Positions 1 through 7,014 of a DNA stretch of 11,785 bases are shown in pieces; position 1 is the first letter of the stretch, and every line of letters starts with the position of its first letter. The notes beneath the pieces were generated by a model that was not told the DNA's origin, made no database searches, and was given only the letters and a program-made list of their open reading frames with translations. The DNA comes from Dialister sp. GTDB lineage: Bacteria; Bacillota; Negativicutes; Veillonellales; Dialisteraceae. The position numbers and the translations under genes were made by a program. The stretch covers positions 1 through 11,785 of the forward strand of contig JAIJLI010000031.1 in assembly GCA_022722495.1 (NCBI GenBank). The letters run 5' to 3'.

Positions 1-195
1 AGAGATTGGCTCCAAGAGCAACCATCTCTGAATAAAGCCAGCCGCATTAGGCATGACAGGCTGCTTGCCGACTGGTCCGAAATAAGGATTGATGTCTGCA
101 GGTAAATTCCGATTTTGGGCATCCGCAAAGGAATGCCCAAAAAGGAATACACATAAACAAAACAATCTAACTATTTTATTGAAAATGTTATACAT
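1..195 (-). CDS. secreted protein, N-terminal part only; possible xylan-related esterase or hydrolase
   Basis: This is the first 65 residues of a gene that runs off the left edge. It starts at an ATG at 195-193 and stays open to base 1. The N-terminus MYNIFNKIVRLF is followed by a hydrophobic stretch and then ADAQ, a typical Bacteroidetes signal peptidase I site, so the protein is exported. The mature start contains INPYFGPVGKQPVMPN and then AGFIQRWLLLEPIS. From memory, that last pattern resembles N-terminal regions of secreted Bacteroidetes carbohydrate esterases and alpha/beta hydrolases from xylan loci, but no catalytic residues lie inside the window. Only 13 bases separate it from the stop of the GH43-GH8 gene upstream, so the two are almost certainly cotranscribed, which supports a role in xylan breakdown. 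The reading frame and export are well supported; the enzyme class is a weak inference. Confidence 0.8.
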   Translation of the reverse strand, partial: MYNIFNKIVRLFCLCVFLFGHSFADAQNRNLPADINPYFGPVGKQPVMPNAAGFIQRWLLLEPIS

Positions 196-208
196 AGACT
201 ATTCATTA

Positions 209-2737
209 TTATTGAGGTTCGATAATCTGATAACGGCCACTCAGATGCATGAAGGCGAAGAGACGCAACAGTCCGTCGTAGTAGCCATCGAAGAAGCCTT
301 CTTTGTCTGGTTCATGCTTGGCATTCCAGAAATGACTGACGAATTCCCTGCCCTTCACATGATTGCTGACCAGAGAAGCCGCAGCCGCAGTAGCAACAAA
401 ACCGATAGAATGACGGAGCGCCTTAGGAGCCGTACCTGCCGGCAGAATATCTTCTACCATCGTTCCATCTACATTGTACTGATCCAGGAAAGAATCAATG
501 CCCTGACTATACAGGAAGTTCTGCAACGTATTGGCATATTTCTGCTGCCACTCCTTATCCTTGCAAGCCCAGGAATAATCGAGCGCTATGTTCATAGGAA
601 CACGCCATGAATCGTAGCGGAATGCATCACCCAGCAACTGACCGGTCTTCATCAGACTGCCATCATAGTTGCAATAGTCAGGATTCAAGCCCGTCTTTTC
701 ATTGATGCACTTATGCAGGAACTCACGGCTTTTCTCAGCACACTCCTTCCAGAACTGGGACCGTCCGTCGTTAGCCCATTTCGCCCAAACCTCGTAAAAG
801 GCAGGAAGATGGCAAGAAGGATCGGTAAACTTCCCGCCCCAATGATCGGGCGTAAAAGTGATGAGCTGATGTTCCAGATTGATGAGCGGAGCCGTGCGGT
901 CCATTCCCACCTTCTGCATGCTGCAATCCAGGATATTCTGCGCTTCCTTCAGATAGTTGATGCCCGTATCATTGCCCCATCGGTTGGATGCAAAGATAAG
1001 CGAAGTTACGAAATAGAGTTCACCATCCGATGCGGCTCCCTGCGCATTTCTCGTTCCATCAGTCTTGCAGCTCCATGCGAAATAGCCCTTATAAGGTCCT
1101 TCCTGATGCTGCATGTATTTCTTGCTCCATCGCCAAAGGCGGTCGAAGATATCCTTCTTGTCAAACTGCACGGCAGCCATCATTCCATACGACATACCCT
1201 CGGTTCGCACATCATTGTTCTTTACATCGCTGACATATCCCATGGAATCGCCCACCTCGAAATAAACCTTGTTTTTGCCATAGAATACATCATGGAACAC
1301 TTCATTTAATTTCTTGTCAATATCAGTCTGCTTATAGCCCATCTCGGCAAAGAGATTACGATACTGGTGAGTTTCGAAAGCACCCTTTTCCCAAGGCAAC
1401 GCATCAAAGCCAAGCCAGTCAACCTCTACATCGGCTCCACTCTGCAGCGAAACGTAAAGAGCATGAACACCGAGAGGTGCATGGAGCACCTGGGCACGGA
1501 CATTCTTCCAGCCTGCCGACTTCGGAATCTTCACCTTAGCGATGATATTGCCCTTCTTGCCATCAGCTCTTACCACGAGCACACCTCCCTTAGCCGACTT
1601 GGCACGAACGGTGATTTCCGCCACCTTCTCGTTACCGAAATCCACCTTATTATATATAAGAGCAGTATTCGATTGAGAGAAGAGAGCTTTCCATCCGGCA
1701 AAACAGTTGTTTTTATCCAGATAATCAATACCAATACCCTTGCCTTGCAGCGCAGAATAGCGGTCTATCTGAATGCGCGAACGAGCTTTCGTCAATCCCA
1801 CACCTCTTAGCGTAGGTATCACCTTCTGTATCGTTCCGTCAGGATTGAAGTTCAGAGAGTCGATACGCACCGAGCGGTTCTTGTCGAACTTAGGCGAATA
1901 ATCATTATGGTGATAGAAGAGATACCACTGTCCCTGATATTCTACGATGCTATGATGATTGGTCCAGCACTTCGTAGGCGACTCATCCATGATGATGCCC
2001 TTGAACGTGAAAGGTCCCATCGGATGGTCAGCCATGGCATAAGCCAGTGTTTCGGTACCATTCTTTTCACGTACCCAAGGGAAGGTGAAATAATACTTGC
2101 CGTTGCGCTCGAAGGCAAACGGACCTTCCTTGAATCCCTCAGGCAATCCCTCTACCAGTTTGGGTTCCGAGGCAAGTTCCGTCATGTTTGGTTTCAGCTT
2201 AGCCATGTGCAAACCAGCTCCCGCCCAGTAGATATAAGCCTGTCCGTCCTTATCTATCAACACACAAGGGTCTATACCATGACCCCCCTCTATGGGTTTC
2301 CACATCGGCATAAACGGTCCTTCGGGCTGGTCGGCAACCGCCACACCTATTCCGAATCCCTTCTCCTCCCCTTTCGGAGCGGCAGGGAAATAGAAGTAAT
2401 ACTTTCCGTCTTTCTCCACACAATCTGGAGCCCACATCGTATAACTGCCGTCCTGTACCCAAGGTACTTTGTCTTGCGAAACGATGACTCCATGATCCTG
2501 CCACTCCGTAAGATTGGAAGAAGAGAAAACGTGATAATCTGCCATACAGAACCATTCCTTCAGTTTCTCGATAGGACTCGGAATATCATGAGAAGGATAA
2601 AGATATACCTTCCCGTTGAATACGCGAGCCGTAGGATCTGCCGTAAACTGGCTATTGATGATTGGATTCTGCGCCAAAGCTGTGTCATAAGACAATACAG
2701 CCAAAGCAATGCATCTCATTATTTTCCGAACATTCAT
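209..2737 (-). CDS. secreted GH43 - CBM6-like - GH8 fusion, xylo-oligosaccharide degrading enzyme
   Basis: An 842-residue secreted enzyme with two catalytic domains. Residues 1-22 are a signal peptide cleaved after ALA (an internal Met7 is a possible alternative start). Residues about 24-322 are a GH43 five-bladed propeller, and the three expected acids are visible: Asp34 in FTADPTARV (base), Asp156 in GGHGIDPCVL (pKa modulator) and Glu204 in GFKEGPFAFE (acid). Residues about 325-445 form a beta-rich module resembling CBM6, ending VEVDWLGFD. Residues about 455-835 are GH8, closest in style to reducing-end xylose-releasing exo-oligoxylanase (Rex): Glu513 in RTEGMSYGMM, Asp571 in AASDGELYF and Asp709 in FRYDSWRVPMN match Rex Glu70, Asp128 and Asp263, with spacings of 58 and 138 against 58 and 135. 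The GH43 half probably removes arabinose or xylose and the GH8 half trims xylose from the reducing end. It is the first gene after a promoter, with a second secreted gene 13 bases downstream. Exact substrate is inference. Confidence 0.93.
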   Translation of the reverse strand: MNVRKIMRCIALAVLSYDTALAQNPIINSQFTADPTARVFNGKVYLYPSHDIPSPIEKLKEWFCMADYHVFSSSNLTEWQDHGVIVSQDKVPWVQDGSYTMWAPDCVEKDGKYYFYFPAAPKGEEKGFGIGVAVADQPEGPFMPMWKPIEGGHGIDPCVLIDKDGQAYIYWAGAGLHMAKLKPNMTELASEPKLVEGLPEGFKEGPFAFERNGKYYFTFPWVREKNGTETLAYAMADHPMGPFTFKGIIMDESPTKCWTNHHSIVEYQGQWYLFYHHNDYSPKFDKNRSVRIDSLNFNPDGTIQKVIPTLRGVGLTKARSRIQIDRYSALQGKGIGIDYLDKNNCFAGWKALFSQSNTALIYNKVDFGNEKVAEITVRAKSAKGGVLVVRADGKKGNIIAKVKIPKSAGWKNVRAQVLHAPLGVHALYVSLQSGADVEVDWLGFDALPWEKGAFETHQYRNLFAEMGYKQTDIDKKLNEVFHDVFYGKNKVYFEVGDSMGYVSDVKNNDVRTEGMSYGMMAAVQFDKKDIFDRLWRWSKKYMQHQEGPYKGYFAWSCKTDGTRNAQGAASDGELYFVTSLIFASNRWGNDTGINYLKEAQNILDCSMQKVGMDRTAPLINLEHQLITFTPDHWGGKFTDPSCHLPAFYEVWAKWANDGRSQFWKECAEKSREFLHKCINEKTGLNPDYCNYDGSLMKTGQLLGDAFRYDSWRVPMNIALDYSWACKDKEWQQKYANTLQNFLYSQGIDSFLDQYNVDGTMVEDILPAGTAPKALRHSIGFVATAAAASLVSNHVKGREFVSHFWNAKHEPDKEGFFDGYYDGLLRLFAFMHLSGRYQIIEPQ

Positions 2738-2768
2738 TCTTTTATATTAAAATTATTAGTTGATGCTG

Positions 2769-2776
2769 CAAAATTA
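2769..2776 (-). promoter_or_regulatory. Bacteroidetes -7 promoter box for the xylanolytic operon
   Basis: On the minus strand the sequence reads TAATTTTG, a full match to the Bacteroidetes primary sigma factor -7 consensus TAnnTTTG. It lies about 31 bases upstream of the GH43-GH8 start codon, leaving a short A/T-rich leader. I see no convincing -33 TTTG at the usual distance, which is common for this sigma factor but lowers confidence. The box is about 28 bases from the end of the Rhs remnant, so the xylanolytic operon appears to be transcribed independently of the Rhs operon. No regulator binding site is recognisable. Confidence 0.5.
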
Positions 2777-2803
2777 CATATTTTCCTTCATATACACTTT
2801 GTC

Positions 2804-3271
2804 TCATGTTGCAAAAACTTTATCTTGTTTTTCCGTACCCTCCGCATAGGTGGATTTCTCCAAGCGGTTCAAGCCATCATAGGCAAAGTCGTAACCACGG
2901 AGCACATGGTCTTTGTCTGATTGCCATTGCAAACGACTGATGTTTCCATTGAAGCATGGGTATGCTCCTGTGGTTTCGTACCATAGATTCTGAGAGAATC
3001 TATCTGATTTCGTCTCATTCAGCCAATTGCGGATGTTGTAGGCATAGTTTACCATACCCACATTGCCGCTTCGCTTCAAGGAGACCAGTCTTCCGATGTC
3101 ATCATAACTATATGACGCCACCATTCTTGTTACATTTCCGGCACTTAATGTCATAGTCTTTATTTTGTTATTATATTCATTATAGTCGTTTACCTGAGTA
3201 ACAGTCATGCTAACACCATTCTCTTGACATTGTCATAGAGATAGAACATATAGTTGTTTTTTCCTAAGCAC
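2804..3271 (-). pseudogene. Rhs core remnant made of two joined fragments
   Basis: A decayed piece of an Rhs gene. In transcription order, about 3271-3209 encodes GKNNYMFYLYDNVKRMVLA followed by a stop, which matches residues about 284-301 of the intact Rhs protein (KKGLFVFYLYDKMKREVL). The sequence then jumps, out of frame, at about 3208 to a 134-codon open frame (3208-2804). Its residues 3-124 align without a gap to residues 451-572 of the intact Rhs protein, with about 92 of 122 identical by eye count, including the motifs YSYDDIGRLVS, YAYNIRNWL and YDGLNRLE. So roughly 149 residues were deleted at the junction, and everything after the YAEG motif (repeat core end, DPDG, tip) is missing. 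The last ten codons have no match. There is no signal peptide. It is probably not functional, though it may serve as a recombination partner for the intact gene. Confidence 0.85.
2846..3202 (-). repeat. diverged direct repeat of the Rhs core (partner 5308-5664)
   Basis: This stretch aligns base for base, with a constant offset of 2462 and no indel evident in the protein alignment, to 5308-5664 inside the intact Rhs gene. The encoded segments are about 75 percent identical by hand count. Both copies have the same orientation, so recombination between them would delete the tip and the lipoprotein gene. Confidence 0.85.
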
Positions 3272-3290
3272 AAATTATTTTTTTACTATC

Positions 3291-3839
3291 CTAAAATATA
3301 AAGAAATATTTACCTTTCTCTCTATCTTTTTTTTCTTCCTTGTACTGAAATGGTTTTTGAAAATCTCTATAATCTTTAGGTATATGAGACTTGGGAACCA
3401 ACTCTAAAGTGTCTACAGCGTTTTTGGGATCAATGTCATTACGAATCAAGATTCTATTATCGGAAACAGAAATAATTTTATAGCGAAAGCGTCCAAAACG
3501 GATTGTGTTACGGTTTAACAAATTCCAACTTGGTTCATAAAGATAATGAGAAACAAGAAAACCATTATATTCCCTAAAACGCCAATTTGCTCGAAACTCG
3601 ATAAAAACACCTTTGCTATCGACATAAAAATAGAAAGAATCCTCCCTACAAAAATAAGGGTGTCTTGTTTCGTCCTCATTCTGCTTACTATCTATATAAT
3701 GCCAATATTGATAACTATTTCTTGTAAGAATTTTCTTTGTATCCTTACAAGAACATAAGATAGCCATTATACATAAAAACATAACCGTTTTTACTATTCC
3801 AAATTCATTTTTTCTATTTTGTACCATATACATATTCAA
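3291..3839 (-). CDS. lipoprotein, candidate immunity protein for the Rhs metallopeptidase tip
   Basis: A 182-residue protein I do not recognise by family. Its N-terminus has a basic stretch, then the hydrophobic VMFLCIMAILCSC; Cys31 with the preceding LCS makes a slightly atypical but acceptable lipobox, so it is probably anchored in the periplasmic or outer membrane. The rest is rich in aromatic and charged residues (YWHYI, FYFYVDSKG, FRANWRFREYNG, FGRFRYKI), consistent with a small beta-rich globular domain, and it ends in a lysine-rich tail followed by FFIF. Its start overlaps the 3' end of the Rhs toxin gene by 26 bases (Met3 and Met5 are alternative starts and would still overlap), implying coupled translation. 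A gene directly after a variable Rhs tip is classically the immunity gene, and membrane anchoring would fit an antagonist of a protease acting in the envelope. Immunity is inferred from position only. Like the tip it is visibly A/T-rich, suggesting they move together. Confidence 0.8.
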   Translation of the reverse strand: MNMYMVQNRKNEFGIVKTVMFLCIMAILCSCKDTKKILTRNSYQYWHYIDSKQNEDETRHPYFCREDSFYFYVDSKGVFIEFRANWRFREYNGFLVSHYLYEPSWNLLNRNTIRFGRFRYKIISVSDNRILIRNDIDPKNAVDTLELVPKSHIPKDYRDFQKPFQYKEEKKDREKGKYFFIF

Positions 3840-6800
3840 AATGATTATTTTGTCTAACTATTCTACCTAATCCTAGCGGTTTAATGATTGAATTTGCTTT
3901 TACCATTATTTGTATCAGTGCATTTGCGCTTTGTTCATTTTTATTCGCTTCATTCATTAAAACAATCATATTTCCTATCGTACCTATTTGATATTTCTCC
4001 GATCCATTAGAAAAATTTGCATCAGCAAGTTGTTTCAATACTATTTGAGAATGAACAAGATATGTTAGAGGCACATCTGATTCTTTATGTAACTTCTCAT
4101 GTCCAATTGTATTTGTCAAATTGTAAATATTATACATTTCTTTATTTAATTTTCCATTAGACATCTTTAAATAAATTGATTCACCTTTCGTTTGAGCTAG
4201 TACATCTTTCTGATTATCAGTTCTATGCAAAGTACTTATTCCTACATATCCACGACCTCCATTTACATTATATTTCACACCTGCCTTTCGAGCGTAATAG
4301 CCAACAATTCTGACACCAGTATTCAGATTGTTTTTTCTACGCAAATCCAATGTATTGAAGTTTACAAATCCATTATTACCATTAGCAACATAAATATTTG
4401 GGGAATCACCCTTTGAAAATAAGAACTGTCCGCTATTACTAAAATAGTCATCGTTTCCATCTGGATCAAATTTGTTTATTGCATTATCATGACAGTATAA
4501 ATATGGAGAAATATCTGAATTCTTTTCTCCTGAATTATCTATTCTGTCCCATACGACTCTAGCAGCATCATACATTCTTGCACCATGGTCATACCAATCC
4601 AAGCCGTACATATGGTCGAACTCCTTGCCGATGTACTTGTTTCTTTGCAACTCGCCTTTGTATGACAAGTCGCCATATACTCCACCGAATGGATAGTAAT
4701 GATTCACTTGCTCTATCGTGCCATTCTCATTCACAACCATTCTTATACTGCCTAGATGGTCTTTCTCGTAATAATGGAAAGTTGGATTCTGATTATTATC
4801 GAAAGAGCAATAACCACCATCAAAGAGATACTTATCCAGTTTGCCATCTTCGAATATAAAATTACCGATGTAGTCAGTCGTATTTGTTACGGCTGATTCA
4901 TGGGTGGTTCTTAGCTTATATCCAGCGGCATCATAGATATATTTCGTCTTGAAGCCATTGTTGAAAGTGATGCACTTCAAGTTGCCAAGGACATCATACT
5001 CTATATTGCTGATGCCCTTGTTCAAGTCCTTGACCAATGCGCCATTGGCATCATAGAAATACTCCACGTCCGCATCGGCTCCATCCTTGAAATCAAAGGA
5101 ACCATTATAGAGTAAGCTACCTGCTTTGTCTGAAATCGACTTGATCTGATTGCCATTATACGCATACGTCAAGTCGTCAATGAGACCAAACGTCCCATTG
5201 TTCTTCTTGCCATATCGCTGCAATCGCTCGATGGAGCCATTCGGAGAATATGACAACACATGCTCGGAGTAATGGTTCTTGCTCTGGCTCATGTCCGCAC
5301 CCTCGCCATAGGTAGATTCCTCCAAGCGGTTCAAGCCATCATAGGTGAAGTCATAGCCACGGAGCACATTGTCCTTGCTTGATTGCCATTGCATACGGCT
5401 GATGTTGCCATTGAAAAATGGATTTTCCTTTGTGGACTCATAATACAGATTCTGCTTGAATCTGTCTGACTTCGTCTCCTTAAGCCAGTTGCGGATATTG
5501 TAGGCGTAATGCACGCTGCCAGCGTTGCCGCTTCGATTGACAGAGACGAGCCTTCCGATGTCATCATAGCTATACGATGCCACTGTCCTTGTTACATTTC
5601 CAACTTGTATTGTCATTGTCTCGATTTTATCATTGTTTGGATTATAAACATACAGCTGAGTAACATTCTTTGTCATGTCGCCTTTCGTCAATTCCGCCTT
5701 GACTTCAATTGGTTTTCTTGTAAAACTATACTTGATGGATTGCCTCAAAAATACTTCATCAGGCTTGATCTGCATTGACTCAACGACCAACCCACGCAAG
5801 TCATGGTAGGACACGGAAGCCAAGAGGTCACCATCCGTGTTTCGTGTCACAATACCTGTCTGTGAGCCAATGTTGTAGGATTCCTGCAAACCGGAAGTCT
5901 TCGCTGACAAACTTTTCGAGGTCAGGTTCTTGACCATCTGACGATTCAAAAAACTATGGCAGTCATAATACTTGGCACTTAGAAGTTGTTCATTCCCAAG
6001 ACCTAAGTTTCCCAATGGGGTATAGCCGCTGTTGCACAAGCCCGAGAACTGCTCTCCATAAGTCGCCAAAGCAGAAGTGCATAAGGCATTCATGCTGGTT
6101 GTCGTACCCATGAGAACCTCGCGTTTCATTTTGTCATAGAGGTAGAACACGAACAACCCCTTCTTACGTTGTTCGCCATCTTGCGAGAACATCAAGTTGT
6201 CGGCTGCGTCATACCACATTTGTTGATACTCACAGCCTGGCAGACGTTTCCATACACATCTGCCATATTTGTCATAACGATACTCATAGCCAAACTTTTG
6301 CAAATCTGAATATTCCTGATAAGACGGAGAAAGTACATAGCGAAGCCGACCGATATTGTCATATATATAATAGGTGTCGTTATTTCCATCCCTACGTTCC
6401 AACACCTTATGACCAAATAAATCGCTAAAGGTCTGCTTAGTTTTTCCATCTTCATCTGTCTCTTCCAACATAGAAAGGGATTTGGCTGCATAATAGCCAT
6501 TTTCCAATAACGCCCCCGATTCACTCACTTGGTATCGTTTAACACTGCTCGCTTCATTCGAACAGTAACGCTGCTCCACAAACTTCTTCGCAGTGAACCA
6601 TGACTCCCCAGCTCCCAATGTTGAGACCTGTCTATCCAAGGCATCATAACTATTCACAGAGTACGGATTCCGGTCTTTATGAAAGGTTATGAGAGAGGAG
6701 GACAGTTCGGAAGGGGCCACGAAAGAGCAACCATCCTTCTGCGTTCCAGGAAGCCAGCTTTGCTTTTCCCTACCAAGTGCATCATGCTCCAGTAATGCAT

Positions 6801-7014
6801 AGGCATACTTTCCTGTACCAACAAGACCATTGGTTGCCGTCTCTACAGGATAACCCAAACCATCATAATACGTAACAGTCGTTATGGCGTGAGTTCCGTC
6901 CACGTCAAGCACCTCCTTACTCATCACATAGTTTTGAGTAGGACTTTGTGCCTTGGAAGAAATGGTCAAGGCACAAAGAAGAAGCAACATACTTACAATT
7001 CTTATTATTCTCAT
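3814..7014 (-). CDS. secreted Rhs/YD-repeat protein with variable C-terminal metallopeptidase-like tip
   Basis: A 1066-residue polymorphic-toxin-type protein. Residues 1-23 are a signal peptide cleaved after SSKAQ. Residues about 40-750 hold many YD motifs, such as YDGLGYPVETA, YDNIGRLRYV, YSYDDIGRLVS, YDGLNRLEES, YDANGALVKD and YDAAGYKLRT, which in Rhs and TcC proteins build a hollow beta-shell. Residues about 745-853 are the Rhs-associated core: HYYEKDHLGSIR, NHYYPFGG, RNKYIGKEFDHMYGLDWYDHG, and SPYLYCHDNAINKFDPDG, with the DPDG hallmark at 850-853. Residues 854-1066 are an unrelated tip with an HExxH motif (HEKLH, 972-976). Its start overlaps the stop of the preceding YD-repeat gene as ATGA, and its 3' end overlaps the lipoprotein gene. 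The two secreted proteins probably act together, with the first perhaps providing the N-terminal half of the shell. Export through the inner membrane is clear; how the protein reaches a target cell is not. Target and toxicity are inferred. Confidence 0.93.
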   Translation of the reverse strand: MRIIRIVSMLLLLCALTISSKAQSPTQNYVMSKEVLDVDGTHAITTVTYYDGLGYPVETATNGLVGTGKYAYALLEHDALGREKQSWLPGTQKDGCSFVAPSELSSSLITFHKDRNPYSVNSYDALDRQVSTLGAGESWFTAKKFVEQRYCSNEASSVKRYQVSESGALLENGYYAAKSLSMLEETDEDGKTKQTFSDLFGHKVLERRDGNNDTYYIYDNIGRLRYVLSPSYQEYSDLQKFGYEYRYDKYGRCVWKRLPGCEYQQMWYDAADNLMFSQDGEQRKKGLFVFYLYDKMKREVLMGTTTSMNALCTSALATYGEQFSGLCNSGYTPLGNLGLGNEQLLSAKYYDCHSFLNRQMVKNLTSKSLSAKTSGLQESYNIGSQTGIVTRNTDGDLLASVSYHDLRGLVVESMQIKPDEVFLRQSIKYSFTRKPIEVKAELTKGDMTKNVTQLYVYNPNNDKIETMTIQVGNVTRTVASYSYDDIGRLVSVNRSGNAGSVHYAYNIRNWLKETKSDRFKQNLYYESTKENPFFNGNISRMQWQSSKDNVLRGYDFTYDGLNRLEESTYGEGADMSQSKNHYSEHVLSYSPNGSIERLQRYGKKNNGTFGLIDDLTYAYNGNQIKSISDKAGSLLYNGSFDFKDGADADVEYFYDANGALVKDLNKGISNIEYDVLGNLKCITFNNGFKTKYIYDAAGYKLRTTHESAVTNTTDYIGNFIFEDGKLDKYLFDGGYCSFDNNQNPTFHYYEKDHLGSIRMVVNENGTIEQVNHYYPFGGVYGDLSYKGELQRNKYIGKEFDHMYGLDWYDHGARMYDAARVVWDRIDNSGEKNSDISPYLYCHDNAINKFDPDGNDDYFSNSGQFLFSKGDSPNIYVANGNNGFVNFNTLDLRRKNNLNTGVRIVGYYARKAGVKYNVNGGRGYVGISTLHRTDNQKDVLAQTKGESIYLKMSNGKLNKEMYNIYNLTNTIGHEKLHKESDVPLTYLVHSQIVLKQLADANFSNGSEKYQIGTIGNMIVLMNEANKNEQSANALIQIMVKANSIIKPLGLGRIVRQNNHFEYVYGTK
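3817..4455 (-). other. variable C-terminal tip of the Rhs protein (residues 854-1066)
   Basis: This is the portion after the DPDG motif, where Rhs proteins carry exchangeable effector domains. I recognise no named toxin family. The only clear motif is NTIGHEKLHKESD, with HEKLH at residues 972-976, followed by His988 twelve residues later as a possible third zinc ligand. The DNA is A/T-rich: 4141-4200 has 15 G/C of 60, against 29 of 60 at 5041-5100 in the core. The change begins before DPDG, around 4555, so the exchanged cassette may include the last 30 or so core residues. Confidence 0.75.
4087..4101 (-). other. HEKLH zinc-metallopeptidase motif
   Basis: Codons for His972, Glu973, Lys974, Leu975 and His976 of the Rhs protein. 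The surrounding helix-like context, hydrophobic TIG before and KES after, fits the HExxH zinc site of zincin peptidases, where the two His bind zinc and the Glu activates water. His988 is a candidate third ligand. A chance HExxH is possible, but its place in the variable tip makes it meaningful. Confidence 0.6.
4806..4865 (-). repeat. 60-base perfect direct repeat, internal copy in the Rhs gene
   Basis: These bases inside the intact Rhs gene (encoding FEDGKLDKYLFDGGYC and flanking residues) are identical to the last 60 bases of the window, 11726-11785. The match ends at base 4805 on one side and may continue beyond the window edge on the other. Confidence 0.95.

Noticed and set aside
2250..2555. 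Minus-strand 101-codon frame overlapping the GH43-GH8 gene
   Set aside because: It is an out-of-frame shadow inside the GH43 domain, rich in Arg and Gly as expected from a shifted frame.
1907..2920. Long plus-strand open frame (337 codons) opposite the GH43 region, and similar antisense frames across the window
   Set aside because: It lies antisense to clear GH43 coding sequence with intact catalytic motifs, has no recognisable domain or plausible leader, and reads as low-complexity shadow sequence.
3272..3290. Possible terminator after the lipoprotein gene
   Set aside because: There is an A/T-rich tract but no inverted repeat able to form a stem, so a terminator is not supported.
2738..3290. 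Possible insertion-sequence scar between the Rhs locus and the xylanolytic operon
   Set aside because: I saw no terminal inverted repeats, target duplication or transposase fragment; the content is explained by the Rhs remnant and the operon promoter.
6192..6524. Minus-strand 110-codon frame inside the Rhs gene
   Set aside because: It is a shifted frame within YD-repeat coding sequence whose correct frame has clear YD motifs.
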